Below, piece after piece: positions 26,485 through 34,985 of a DNA stretch of 64,000 bases (positions are counted from its first letter, which is position 1; each line of letters begins with the position of its first letter). Source of the stretch: Myxococcus dinghuensis (GTDB taxonomy: Bacteria; Myxococcota; Myxococcia; Myxococcales; Myxococcaceae); contig NZ_JAKCFB010000034.1 in assembly GCF_024198235.1 (NCBI RefSeq), positions 30,374 to 94,373 on the forward strand, read 5' to 3'. A program made the translations under genes and the position numbers. The notes under the pieces were generated by a model that saw nothing but the letters and a program-made list of their open reading frames with translations, was not told the origin of the DNA and searched no databases.

Positions 26485-27972
26485 ATGGGACAGGCCATCG
26501 AGCAGGAGACGTTCGCCCCGGAGGACTTCGAGCGCTTCTCGCGGCGGCTGGAGGAGAACCTGGAGGCGCTGCGCGCGGTGCTGGCGCGGCCGGGCTTCGG
26601 CGTGGGGGCGCCCACCATCGGCGCGGAGCTGGAGCTGTTCCTGGTGGACGCCGCGGGCTTCCCGCTCCCCATCAACCGGCAGGTGCTGGCGCGCACGGTG
26701 GACACGCGGGTGACGCTGGAGCTGGACCGGTTCAACCTGGAGCTGAACCTGCGGCCGGGGCCGCTGGCGGGGCGGCCCTTCCAGGCGTTCCGCGCGGAGC
26801 TGGAGGACTCGCTGGCGGAGGTGCGCCGCGCGGCGGCGACGCAGGGCGCGCGGGTGGCGGCCATCGGCATCCTGCCCACGCTGCGCGAGGCGGACCTGGG
26901 CCGCGGGGCGCTGACGAACCAGCCGCGCTACCACGCGCTGTCCCACGAATTGCGCAAGCGGCGCACGCGGCCGTTCGAGGTGGCCATCTCCGGTGAGGAG
27001 GCGGTGGCGCTGCGCGCGGACGACGTGACGCTGGAGGGGGCGAACACGTCGCTCCAGTTCCACCTGCGGGTGGCGCCCGCGGACTTCGCGCGCCTGTACA
27101 ACGCCGCGCAGCTGGCCACCGCGCCGGCGCTGGCGGTGGCGGCCAACTCGCCCCTGTTCCTGGGCCGCAAGCTCTGGGACGAGACGCGCGTGGCGCTGTT
27201 CCGCCAGGCGTTCGACGACCGGGGCGAGCCGGGGGAGGGCGGCCTCCATCCGCCCGCGCGCGTGTCGTTCGGCCACGGGTGGGCGCGCGAGGGGCCCTAC
27301 GAGCTGTTCGCGGAGTCGGTGGCGCTGCACGCGCCGCTGCTCCCCGTGGTGGGCAAGGAGCCGCCGTTGGAGCGCGTGGCGGTGGGCGCGCTGCCGGGGC
27401 TCACCGAGCTGCGGCTGCACCAGGGCACCGTCTGGTCCTGGAACCGCGCCATCTACGACCCGAAGGAGGACGGCCACCTGCGCATCGAGATGCGCGCGCT
27501 GCCCGCGGGTCCCTCCGTGGTGGACATGGTGGCCAACGGCGCCTTCCTGCTGGGGCTGACGCTGGGGCTGGCGTCGCGGCTGGAGGCGCTCCTGCCGGCG
27601 ATGCCCTTCGTGCACGCGGCGGGCAACTTCACCCGCGCGGCGCGCCTGGGGCTGGACGCGGAGCTCCTGTGGCCGGCGGACGCCGCGCCCAGCCCGCGCG
27701 CCGTCCCGATGGTGGACCTGCTCCCCCGGCTGCTGCCCGTGGCGCGGGAGGGGCTGCTGGGCGCGGGCGTGGACGCCGCGGACGCGGACCCGATGCTGGA
27801 CGTCATCGCCCGGCGCGGGGAGCGGCGGCTGACCGGGGCCCGCTGGCAGCGGCGGATGCTCGAGAAGCTGGAGGAGGGCATGCCACGGCACGACGCCCTG
27901 GCGGCGATGCTGGAGCGCTACCTCGGGCACGCCGCGTCCGGCGCGCCCGTGCATGCCTGGCCGGTGGAGTAG
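26485..27972 (+). CDS. Glutamate-cysteine ligase family protein (GCS2-like)
   Basis: A 495-aa carboxylate-amine ligase. The N-terminal strand carries TIGAELELFLVDAAG, the ATP/glutamate-binding start of the GCS2 family (YbdK/EgtA/plant GshA-like), and later ANTSLQFHLRV, ANSPLFLGRKLWDETRVALFRQ and LRIEMRALPAGPS are family blocks. These enzymes join the gamma-carboxyl of glutamate to an amine such as cysteine. Which amine is used here is not shown; glutathione precursor synthesis is one possibility. There is no gshB nearby. The ATG at 26485 gives the family-typical start; another ATG 18 nt upstream is in a different frame. Confidence 0.85.
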   Translation: MGQAIEQETFAPEDFERFSRRLEENLEALRAVLARPGFGVGAPTIGAELELFLVDAAGFPLPINRQVLARTVDTRVTLELDRFNLELNLRPGPLAGRPFQAFRAELEDSLAEVRRAAATQGARVAAIGILPTLREADLGRGALTNQPRYHALSHELRKRRTRPFEVAISGEEAVALRADDVTLEGANTSLQFHLRVAPADFARLYNAAQLATAPALAVAANSPLFLGRKLWDETRVALFRQAFDDRGEPGEGGLHPPARVSFGHGWAREGPYELFAESVALHAPLLPVVGKEPPLERVAVGALPGLTELRLHQGTVWSWNRAIYDPKEDGHLRIEMRALPAGPSVVDMVANGAFLLGLTLGLASRLEALLPAMPFVHAAGNFTRAARLGLDAELLWPADAAPSPRAVPMVDLLPRLLPVAREGLLGAGVDAADADPMLDVIARRGERRLTGARWQRRMLEKLEEGMPRHDALAAMLERYLGHAASGAPVHAWPVE

Positions 27973-28082
27973 GGCGCTTGCAGGCCGGGGGGGAGCGCGG
28001 GGCCGTTGCGAGCGCGGGCATCCCGGGTTGAATATCCGCCCGCCCGCCGCGTCAGCGGCCTGGCTCTCCGCCCACGCCCGCC

Positions 28083-29507
28083 ATGGTCCGACTCCTCGCG
28101 ACGCTGCTGCTCTCGTTGTCCCTCGGCGCCTGTACCACCCTGCGCGGCCGCGCCGACGCGCTGGCCCGGAACGGCCAGTTCGTGGAGGCCGCCGGAATCT
28201 ACGACGAGCTCGTCGCCAAGAGCCCCTACGAGAAGGAGCTGGTCGTCGAGCGCGACGACCTGCGGGGCAAGGCGCTCAGCCAGCTCCTGGGCAACGCGCG
28301 CCGGCTGCGGCTGGAGGGCCAGGACGAGAAGGCCGAGGACCACCTGTTGGGCTTCCTCGACCGGCGCGTGGCGTGGAACGCCAGGCTGAGCGGCGGGCTG
28401 GAGAGCTCGCTGCTGGAGGAGATGGGCGGCACCGACCAGCACCTGCAGCGCCTCATCACCGAGCCCGCGCGACAGGGCTTCGCGTTGACGGCGGAGGAGG
28501 CGCTCGTGCGCAAGCGCCCGCTGCTCGCGCACGAGGAGATGGTCCACATCCGCAAGCGGATGGAGGACGCGGTGCTCCAGGGGGGCCAGGGCACCTGCGA
28601 GCGGCTCAAGGGCCTGTCGTCCGAGGGCGGCTCGCACTGGCGCGAGCTGGTGGCGCGCTACTGTCACCACTGGGGCGGGTTCGCGCCGGAGCCGCCGCCG
28701 GGCCCCGAGCTGACGCGCGTGCCCTCCTGGACCGGCGCCGTCGTCGGCCTGGACGCCGCGCAGGAGGAGCTGCTGCGCGGCCGGCTCACCCGCGTCTACG
28801 AGTCGTCGCCCTGGTTCTCCAACGCCGCGCGCGCCGCGCCGGAGCTGTCGCTCGCCGGCCGCTTCACCACCGAGCGCGACAGCCACACCGTGGAGCTGAC
28901 CGCGCCCTACTACGAGCAGGTCCCCTACACCGACCACGAGGACCGCACGGAGACCATCGAGGAGCCGTACGACGAGGTGGAGGAGTACACGGACAAGGAC
29001 GGCAACAAGAAGACGCGGACCGTCACCAAGGTGCGCAAGTACACGCGCACCTTCACCGTCCCCGTGACGCGCTACAGGGATGTGGCTCGCACCTTCGAAT
29101 ACCGCGCGCTGCGTCGCTCCGTGGACTACCAGCTCACGCTGTCCTCGTCCGGTGTGTTGGATGGTCGACGCGGCCCGCTCTCCACCGTGCTCCAGGACCA
29201 CTATTCGCAGTTCGGCTACGAACACGACGTGCGCTTCGGCCCCGGTGACGTGCAGCCCCAGCGCGCCGTCTTCTCCGCGCCCGACGCGTGGCTCACGCAG
29301 CGCGTGGAGCAGATGGCCGCCATCTTCGCGCAGCAGCTCGTCGAGCACTGGCGGCAGTCCTACTGTGGGGCGTCAATCCTCACCTTGGACGATGCCGCGC
29401 GTTGTGCCCGCGCCGGCACCGCGCTCCCTACTCCTGCATACCAGGTCCTCTCTGGAATCCTCGGTGACGACGCGGCGCGTGTACCGTCGCTCTTCGTGGC
29501 GCGGTGA
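28083..29507 (+). CDS. Large lipoprotein of unknown function
   Basis: A 474-aa lipoprotein with the lipobox SLGAC (Cys17). The N-terminal third is helical with TPR-like spacing. The centre (about 280-340) alternates acidic and basic residues (DHEDRTETIEEPYDEVEEY, then DKDGNKKTRTVTKVRKYTR), followed by a beta-rich segment and a helical C-terminus. I do not recognise the family. It is monocistronic: 110 bp from the ligase and 149 bp before the next lipoprotein gene. The ATG at 28083 gives a good signal peptide. Confidence 0.75.
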   Translation: MVRLLATLLLSLSLGACTTLRGRADALARNGQFVEAAGIYDELVAKSPYEKELVVERDDLRGKALSQLLGNARRLRLEGQDEKAEDHLLGFLDRRVAWNARLSGGLESSLLEEMGGTDQHLQRLITEPARQGFALTAEEALVRKRPLLAHEEMVHIRKRMEDAVLQGGQGTCERLKGLSSEGGSHWRELVARYCHHWGGFAPEPPPGPELTRVPSWTGAVVGLDAAQEELLRGRLTRVYESSPWFSNAARAAPELSLAGRFTTERDSHTVELTAPYYEQVPYTDHEDRTETIEEPYDEVEEYTDKDGNKKTRTVTKVRKYTRTFTVPVTRYRDVARTFEYRALRRSVDYQLTLSSSGVLDGRRGPLSTVLQDHYSQFGYEHDVRFGPGDVQPQRAVFSAPDAWLTQRVEQMAAIFAQQLVEHWRQSYCGASILTLDDAARCARAGTALPTPAYQVLSGILGDDAARVPSLFVAR

Positions 29508-29656
29508 CGCACCGCGAGACACGCGTTCGCTACATGGCGGGGTCAAACGAGACCATGTGGATTGTTCAAGCCTTCTGACGTGAAATACCTGGGAGTGCGG
29601 GTCAGACCCCGCTGTCAGGATTCGTACTTGGCAGTTCATTTCACACAGAGGACCGT

Positions 29657-30469
29657 ATGCATCCGAATGAAGCCCGAAGCTTCGCCCGACGTCGAACCCT
29701 CGTGATGTGGATGGCTTCGTCCCTGGCCCTCGCCGCGTGCGGTGACGGGGCGCAGGACGCCGCCGACAGCCTGGACACGCAGACGGTGGTCCAGCAGGTC
29801 ATCATCCCGGACGACTCGCAGGGCGCGACCTCCGACCGTCGCATCATCGTCTACCTGACGGGTGACCAGTCGCTGTACGCGGTGCAGAACGGCGAGACGA
29901 CGCTGGTCTCCAAGCGCAGCGGCGCGCCCTCCGTCTCCCCGGATGGTCGCGAGGTGGTCTACGCCAAGCTGCCCGACTCGTGGCGCGCCGGTGACGCCGT
30001 GCGGAACACCGAGCTGCACGTCTACAACGTCCGCAACGGCAAGGACGAGAAGCTGACCTCCGGCCACGACGACTCGGACCCCACGTGGGCGCCGGACGGC
30101 AAGTACGTGTTGTTCCAGTCGCAGCGCCGCACCGGCGTGGCGTCCTTCTGGAAGGTGAAGGCCAACGGCAAGGACCTGGAGCAGGTGACCAACGTGTCGT
30201 GCAGCCGCGACTCGGACCGCGCCTACGTGCCGGCGGCGCTCACGGGCAGCCCGGTGCAGTGGGCCCCCGCGGACCGCCGCATCATCGTCTACTTCACGTC
30301 GCAGACGAGCGACAGCGAGGTGCGCGTCATCGAGTTCGACAAGGGCTACGACGTCGCGTCCGCCTACAGCCTGGGCAAGGGCTTCTCGCCCGCGTGGACC
30401 GACGACGGCACGGTCCGCTTCAAGCGCCAGGTGGGCGCCCGCGTGGTCGACGTCGAGGTGGGCCTGTAG
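29657..30469 (+). CDS. PD40/TolB-like beta-propeller lipoprotein
   Basis: A 270-aa lipoprotein. The N-terminus ARRRTLVMWMASSLALAAC has a lipobox ending at Cys28 and an arginine-rich n-region that could even engage the Tat system. The mature protein repeats beta-propeller (PD40/WD40-like) strands: GAPSVSPDGREVVYAKL, DSDPTWAPDGKYVLFQSQ, GFSPAWTDDGTVRFKR. Only about four blades' worth is present, fewer than TolB. It may bind partner proteins at the envelope; the ligand is unknown. Two hairpins follow the stop. The upstream 149-bp spacer has a weak GCGGG/CCCGC inverted repeat around 29597-29612. Confidence 0.78.
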   Translation: MHPNEARSFARRRTLVMWMASSLALAACGDGAQDAADSLDTQTVVQQVIIPDDSQGATSDRRIIVYLTGDQSLYAVQNGETTLVSKRSGAPSVSPDGREVVYAKLPDSWRAGDAVRNTELHVYNVRNGKDEKLTSGHDDSDPTWAPDGKYVLFQSQRRTGVASFWKVKANGKDLEQVTNVSCSRDSDRAYVPAALTGSPVQWAPADRRIIVYFTSQTSDSEVRVIEFDKGYDVASAYSLGKGFSPAWTDDGTVRFKRQVGARVVDVEVGL

Positions 30470-30617
30470 GGGTTCGCACGCGGCGCGGGAAGGCACCTCG
30501 CGCGGCGGCTGGCGGTGACGGCCGTGAACGGCGGCCGGTGTGGTGACGACGTCGATGTCCAGGTGAAGCAGGCCGCAGGCGGGCCGGCGCGGAGGTTTCG
30601 GAGCGCAGGCGCCCGAG

Positions 30618-30641
30618 GAGAGGGGCAGTGGAGGCCCTCTC
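30618..30641. terminator. Hairpin between convergent genes (distal)
   Basis: Perfect 7-bp arms GAGAGGG (30618-30624) and CCCTCTC (30635-30641), 10-nt loop, no T-run. Lies between the PD40 lipoprotein stop and the LytT-type regulator stop. Confidence 0.35.
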
Positions 30642-30660
30642 TCGCCGCGGCGGGCTTCAC

Positions 30661-30680
30661 GGCCCCGTGACGACGGGGCC
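30661..30680. terminator. Perfect tetraloop hairpin at regulator 3' end
   Basis: Perfect 8-bp stem GGCCCCGT / ACGGGGCC with loop GACG, located 9 nt past the stop of the - strand regulator gene. Very stable by composition; no T-run. Likely stops the two-component operon and could act in both directions. Confidence 0.55.
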
Positions 30681-30689
30681 CTTCCTCCT

Positions 30690-31469
30690 TCAACCCTCCT
30701 CTTCGGACGCGCGGCGCAGGCCGAGCATCCGCCGCAGTTCGCGCGCGGACTGGCGGCTGACCTCCACGGCGTGGCCCCGGTGCGTCCGGGCCAGGTAGCC
30801 GCCCGTCTCCAGCGGCTCCAGCCGCGCGACGTGGGAGAGGTTGAGCAGGGCGCGGCGGTGGACGCGCTGGAAGCGCTCCGCGGGCAGCTTGTCGGCCAGC
30901 TCGTTGAGGGTGAAGTCGGTGAGGAAGTCTCCCTGCGCGGTGAACACCGTCACCAGCTCGTCGTCCAGCGCGGCGTGCGAAATCGTCTCCGGGTCCACCA
31001 GGACGATGCCCTGGCGCGTGGGGATGGGCAGGCGCGCCAGCGCGCGCGGGGCGCCCGTGGCCACACCGGGCTTCTCCGCGGGCTCGGAGGGGCGCGTGTC
31101 CGCGTCCAGCCGCGCGCGGGCGCGCTCCAGGGCCTTCTGCAGGCGCGCGGGCTCCACGGGCTTGAGGACGTAGTCCACGGCGCCGTGCTCGAAGGCGTCC
31201 ACCGCGTGCTCGGCGTGGGCGGTGCAGAGCACGACGCGGGGCCGCCCCTCCGGCATGAGGGCCAGCGCGTCCAGGCCGGTGAGGCCCGGCATGTGGATGT
31301 CGAGCAGCACCACGTCGACGCCGCCCTCGCGCACGCGGGCGAGCACGCCGTCCCCGTCGGAGGCCTCGCCGCACACCTCCACGTCCGGCAGCGCGGCCAG
31401 CAGGCGCGAGAGCCGCTTGCGGGCGATGAGCTCGTCGTCGGCGATGAGGACACGCAGGGGCGGACTCAC
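30690..31469 (-). CDS. LytTR-family response regulator
   Basis: DNA-binding response regulator of 259 aa. The receiver domain (about 5-120) has the acidic pair DD11-12, phosphoacceptor D57 in LLDIHMPGLTG and K103 in YVLKPVEP. After a linker, a LytTR domain (about 145-245) contains TDFTLNELADKLPAERFQRVHRRALLNLSHVARLEPL, the usual core. Such regulators bind as dimers to direct repeats at target promoters, often their own. The GTG at 31469 overlaps the kinase stop by 4 nt (GTGA). Target genes cannot be read from the window. Confidence 0.92.
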   Translation of the reverse strand: MSPPLRVLIADDELIARKRLSRLLAALPDVEVCGEASDGDGVLARVREGGVDVVLLDIHMPGLTGLDALALMPEGRPRVVLCTAHAEHAVDAFEHGAVDYVLKPVEPARLQKALERARARLDADTRPSEPAEKPGVATGAPRALARLPIPTRQGIVLVDPETISHAALDDELVTVFTAQGDFLTDFTLNELADKLPAERFQRVHRRALLNLSHVARLEPLETGGYLARTHRGHAVEVSRQSARELRRMLGLRRASEEEG

Positions 31470-32527
31470 GTGAGGACTCCGGGGAGCGGCCCCGTGCGGG
31501 GCAGGGTGACGGTGACGCGGGTGCGGCCCTCCGCGCTGGTGAGCGCGAGCCGGGCCTTGCCGCCGTACGCGAGCGCGAGGCGGCGCTCCACGGTGGGCAG
31601 GCCCGCGCTGCCCTCGCGGGGGCCCTTGGAGGCGCCGGGGTTCTCCAGGGCCACCTCCACCTCCGCGTCGCGCGCGTGGACGCGCAGGGACACGGGGCCC
31701 CGGTGGCCCGCGGCGGGGCCGTGCTTCACCGCGTTCTCCGCCAGGGGCAGCAGCACCAGCGGGGGCACGGGCAGGTCGACGGCGCGCGCCTCGTCCGGGA
31801 GGTCCAGCGTGAGCTGGAACAGCTCCGGGTCGCGCAGCAGGTGCAGGTCGAAGAGCGTGCGCATCAGCTCCAGCTCCTGCGCCAGGGGCCAGGTGGCCTT
31901 GCGCACGCCGGCGAGCACCGAGCGCAGCATGGTGGACAGCCGCAGCACCGCGGCCTCCGCGACGGCGCCGTCCTCGCGGCACCACTCGGCGATGGCGTTG
32001 AGCGTGTTGAAGAGGAAGTGCGGGTCCAGGTGGCTGCGCAGCGCGAGCAGCTGTGCCTGCTCCGCCTCCAGGGCGAAGCGCGCCGCGCGCGCCCGCTCGC
32101 GGGCCAGCGTCTCCTCGAAGCCGATGTCCCGCCCCAGCCCCCAGCCGCTGACGAGGAACAGCGCGTTGCACACCGCCAGGTTGGTGGGCTGGGTGAGGAA
32201 GGTGGGGCCCATGCCCAGGAGCTTCGGCAGCACGAAGCCGGACATGAGCACCACGCCGCTGCCCACCGTGCCGTAGAGCAGCAGGCGCACGCCGCCGTGG
32301 CTCAGGTCCAGGCCCTCCGGGAACAGCACCCGGTAGGAGACGGGCGCCACGCCCACGGCGAGCAGGCACATCAGCACGCCCAGGTGCGGGGCGAGCGGCT
32401 CGTGGCTGAAGCGCGTCTGCGCGGCGACCAGGGGCGCGGACACCAGGAGGATGGGCAACAACCTCCGGGGCTCCGCGAGGGCCCGCAGCGTGGCGCGGAC
32501 GATGGACCCTTCCGGCTGCTCCGACAT
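31466..32527 (-). CDS. LytS/YehU-type sensor histidine kinase
   Basis: Inner-membrane histidine kinase of 353 aa. About four hydrophobic segments occupy residues 21-130. The His-kinase motif SHLDPHFLFNTLNAIAEW follows with H170 as the phosphorylated residue, and a C-terminal ATPase domain with LLPLAENAVKHG (N-box) and GSAGLPTVERRLALAYG. There is no periplasmic sensor domain, so sensing is probably within the membrane or through a partner such as the upstream 40-aa protein. The ATG at 32527 excludes a 60-codon upstream extension with no kinase features. It is coupled to the LytTR regulator and starts 31 bp after the microprotein gene. Confidence 0.9.
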   Translation of the reverse strand: MSEQPEGSIVRATLRALAEPRRLLPILLVSAPLVAAQTRFSHEPLAPHLGVLMCLLAVGVAPVSYRVLFPEGLDLSHGGVRLLLYGTVGSGVVLMSGFVLPKLLGMGPTFLTQPTNLAVCNALFLVSGWGLGRDIGFEETLARERARAARFALEAEQAQLLALRSHLDPHFLFNTLNAIAEWCREDGAVAEAAVLRLSTMLRSVLAGVRKATWPLAQELELMRTLFDLHLLRDPELFQLTLDLPDEARAVDLPVPPLVLLPLAENAVKHGPAAGHRGPVSLRVHARDAEVEVALENPGASKGPREGSAGLPTVERRLALAYGGKARLALTSAEGRTRVTVTLPRTGPLPGVLT

Positions 32528-32558
32528 GTTCGGGTCGCAGCCTACACCCTCGGGCGGC

Positions 32559-32681
32559 TCAGCGCGCGGGCCGCGCCTCCAGGTCCACCTCGAGCGCGTC
32601 GAGCGCGATGCTGCCGACGAGGACGAGGGGGAAGAGGACGATGGCGCCGAGGACCAGCAGCGGGGTGGGGACGGTGAGCAT
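32559..32681 (-). CDS. 40-aa single-TM microprotein upstream of the sensor kinase
   Basis: An ORF of 41 codons including the stop. The ATG has CAGGAGC with AGGAG about 7 nt upstream. The peptide starts MLTVPTPLLVLGAIVLFPLV, a strongly hydrophobic ~24-residue helix, followed by LDALEVDLEARPAR, an amphipathic acidic tail. It is the first gene of the kinase-regulator operon (31 bp gap). One-TM microproteins of this type sometimes modulate membrane kinases or transporters; that is inference. Coding reality rests on the ribosome-binding site, hydrophobicity and operon position. Confidence 0.55.
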   Translation of the reverse strand: MLTVPTPLLVLGAIVLFPLVLVGSIALDALEVDLEARPAR

Positions 32682-32787
32682 CGCGAGCTCCTGGGGCCTG
32701 GAAGCATGCCCGCGGAGTCTGACGCCTCCCTGTCCCCACCGCTGACCGCGCCGGGCGGACGGTCGCCCGCCCGGCCCGAGCGGTCGC

Positions 32788-34173
32788 TCAGCGCGCGGAG
32801 CCGTCCACCAGCGCGTCCGCGAGCTGGAGCCCGTTGCGGATGCAGTCGTTGAGGCCCACGCCCTTGTAGGCGTTGCCCGTCAGGTGCAGCCCGGGCCAGC
32901 GCGCCAGCGCCGCGTCGATGGCGTCCATGCGGGCCAGGTGCCCCACCTGGTACTGGGGGATGCCCCGGGGCCAGCGGAAGACCTGGGTGAAGGACGGCGC
33001 GGCGTCCACGCCCGCCAGGGCCGCGAGCTCCTCGCGCGCAAGCGTCACCAACTGCGCCTCGTCCAACGCCACCAGCTCCGGCCGGCGGGCCCCGCCCACC
33101 ATGCAGGTGTAGAGCACGCCGCCGCCCTCCACGCGGAAGGGGAACACGGTGGAGGCGTGGATGGCGCCCAGGAGCCTGCGCCCCTCGCGCGGCGGCACGA
33201 GGAAGCCGAAGCCGTCCGGTGCGGGCGTCGTCCCCGCGGCGAAGCCCAGGTGGACGGCGGCGATGGGCGCGTAGTCGATGCCGCCCAGCAGTCCCGCCAG
33301 CGCGTCGTCCAGCGGACGCACCAGGTGCTGGGCCACGTACGCGGGCGCGGCCAGCACCACCCGCGTCGCGTCCAGCTCCGCGCGCTGGCCCTGCGTGTTC
33401 ACGGACAGCCGCCAGCCTCCGCCCTCCGCGCGCGTCAGGCCCTCCACGGCCGCGCCCACGCGGGCCGCGTCTCCCAGCGCCGTGGCCAGCGCGCCGGTGA
33501 GCGTGCCCAGGCCGCCCTCGAAGGTGGACAGCGCGCCGCCGAGCTTCGCGGGGGCGCCGGGGCCCGGAGGCAGCGCCTTGCGCTGGGCGCGCTGCGCGCG
33601 GATGGCGCCCAGGATGAGGCTGCGGTGCTCACGCTCCAGCTTCACGAGCTGCGGGAAGGTGGCGCCCACGCTCAGCCGCTCCACGTCCCCGGCGAAGATG
33701 CCCGTCTGCACCGCGTCCAGCAGCACCTCCGTCGCCGTGCGCCCCAGGTGCCGCCGGCCGAAGTCCGCCAGCGACTCGTCCACGCCCTCGGGCCCCCGGG
33801 CGCTGAACAGCTCGCCCAGCACCCGCAGCTTCGCGCCCGCGGGCAGCACGTCCGACTTGAGGAACGCGGGAGGTGAGGCGGGCACCGAGCGCATCCGGCC
33901 CCGCGTGTAGACATAGCGACGCTTCGCCGACACATCCGCCGCGCGAATCCTGTCTTCCAATCCCAGGGCCGCCGCCAGCTCGCGCGTCGCGGGCTCGCGG
34001 TCCAGGAAGCTGTTGGGCCCCGTCTCCACCGCGAAACCCTGTCTCACGTGTGTCCCGACCACGCCCCCGAGCCGGGACGTCGCCTCCAGGACGACGGCAT
34101 CCATACCGCGTGAGCGCAATCTCCAGGCGACGACCAGACCTGAAATCCCACCTCCTACGACGGCGACAGTCAT
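32788..34173 (-). CDS. hemG: Protoporphyrinogen oxidase
   Basis: Oxygen-dependent FAD enzyme that oxidises protoporphyrinogen IX to protoporphyrin IX, the penultimate step of heme synthesis. The 461-aa protein is of the HemY/PgoX type. The N-terminal FAD-binding fingerprint VAVVGGGISGLVVAWRL is followed by VETGPNSFLDREPATRELA, and the C-terminal GNAYKGVGLNDCIRNG contributes to the flavin site. It resembles the M. xanthus enzyme (PgoX) throughout, and as I recall it also lies beside csgA there. The ATG at 34173 has AGGAGGG 8 nt upstream and is preferred to the TTG seven codons earlier. It is divergent from csgA. Confidence 0.94.
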   Translation of the reverse strand: MTVAVVGGGISGLVVAWRLRSRGMDAVVLEATSRLGGVVGTHVRQGFAVETGPNSFLDREPATRELAAALGLEDRIRAADVSAKRRYVYTRGRMRSVPASPPAFLKSDVLPAGAKLRVLGELFSARGPEGVDESLADFGRRHLGRTATEVLLDAVQTGIFAGDVERLSVGATFPQLVKLEREHRSLILGAIRAQRAQRKALPPGPGAPAKLGGALSTFEGGLGTLTGALATALGDAARVGAAVEGLTRAEGGGWRLSVNTQGQRAELDATRVVLAAPAYVAQHLVRPLDDALAGLLGGIDYAPIAAVHLGFAAGTTPAPDGFGFLVPPREGRRLLGAIHASTVFPFRVEGGGVLYTCMVGGARRPELVALDEAQLVTLAREELAALAGVDAAPSFTQVFRWPRGIPQYQVGHLARMDAIDAALARWPGLHLTGNAYKGVGLNDCIRNGLQLADALVDGSAR

Positions 34174-34279
34174 CGGCTGTCCCTCCTGAATCAAATTTTC
34201 CGGTGAGCAGCGTGCACTCGGAAACCTTCAACACGTCGCGTTTTGCCAAGGACAGCCATTCGGCGCGTTAATGATGTAC

Positions 34280-34969
34280 ATGCGCTACGTCATCACTGGA
34301 GCCAGCCGAGGCATTGGGTTCGAGTTCGTCCAACAGCTTCTCCTGCGCGGCGATGTGGTCGACGCGGGGGTGCGTTCCGAGGAGGGCCTGCGGCGCCTGC
34401 AGCCGCTGATACATGACTTCGGAGGTCGCCTGCGCGCGCGCGTGCTGGACGTGTCGGACGAGTCCAGCGTGCGGGCGTTCGCGGCGGAGGTCGGAGAGCG
34501 TCCGGTGGACGTGCTCATCAACAACGCGGGCGTGGCCGGCCTGTGGTGCTCGCTGACGGACGTGGACTACGCGGACGTGGCGCGCACCTTCGCCATCAAC
34601 GCGCTGGGGCCGCTGCGGGTCACCACCGCGCTGCTCCCCGCGCTGCTGCGCGGCGCCGCGCGCAAGGTCGCGTACGTCACCTCGCGCATGGGCTCGCTCT
34701 CCGCCAACGAGGAGGGCGGCGCGTACGCGTACCGCATGTCCAAGGTCGCGCTGAACATGGGCGTGCGCAACATGTCGCGGGACCTGCGCGGCGAGCGCGT
34801 CGTCTCCGTGCTGCTGCACCCCGGCTGGGTGAAGACGGACATGGGGGGCCCGGACGCGCCGCTGCCGCCGAGCGACTCGGTGCGCGGGATGCTCCACATC
34901 ATCGACGAGCTGCGCTTCGAGCACAGTGGCCGCTTCTTCGACTACCAGGGCGAGGAGGTGCCCTGGTAG
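34280..34969 (+). CDS. csgA: C-factor CsgA, short-chain dehydrogenase family
   Basis: CsgA of M. xanthus is a cell-surface developmental protein whose full-length 25-kDa form is cut to the 17-kDa C-signal; it is also reported to act as a cardiolipin phospholipase. From the third ATG (34280) the protein has 229 aa, with cofactor motif TGASRGIG (T6, R10), NNAG, catalytic S135 (VTSRMGS), Y151 and K155 (YAYRMSK), and ends RFFDYQGEEVPW. These positions match the residues mutated in M. xanthus. Two earlier ATGs (34271, 34274) in the same frame are alternatives, and no clear ribosome-binding site is visible. Divergent from hemG and convergent with the pdxH gene. Confidence 0.93.
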   Translation: MRYVITGASRGIGFEFVQQLLLRGDVVDAGVRSEEGLRRLQPLIHDFGGRLRARVLDVSDESSVRAFAAEVGERPVDVLINNAGVAGLWCSLTDVDYADVARTFAINALGPLRVTTALLPALLRGAARKVAYVTSRMGSLSANEEGGAYAYRMSKVALNMGVRNMSRDLRGERVVSVLLHPGWVKTDMGGPDAPLPPSDSVRGMLHIIDELRFEHSGRFFDYQGEEVPW

Positions 34970-34985
34970 CCGGCGAAGCCTCCGG

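Noticed and set aside
25288..27954. An 888-codon - strand frame spanning rlmN and the ligase
   Set aside because: Only the last 359 codons are RlmN; the rest is antisense of the GCS2-type ligase.
29521..29553. ACATGG ... CCATGT inverted repeat after the large lipoprotein gene
   Set aside because: Only 6-bp arms with a long loop and no T-run; not enough to call a terminator.
34271..34279. First two ATG codons as the csgA start
   Set aside because: In frame and possible, but the third ATG (34280) gives 229 aa and places T6, R10, S135 and K155 exactly as in M. xanthus CsgA.
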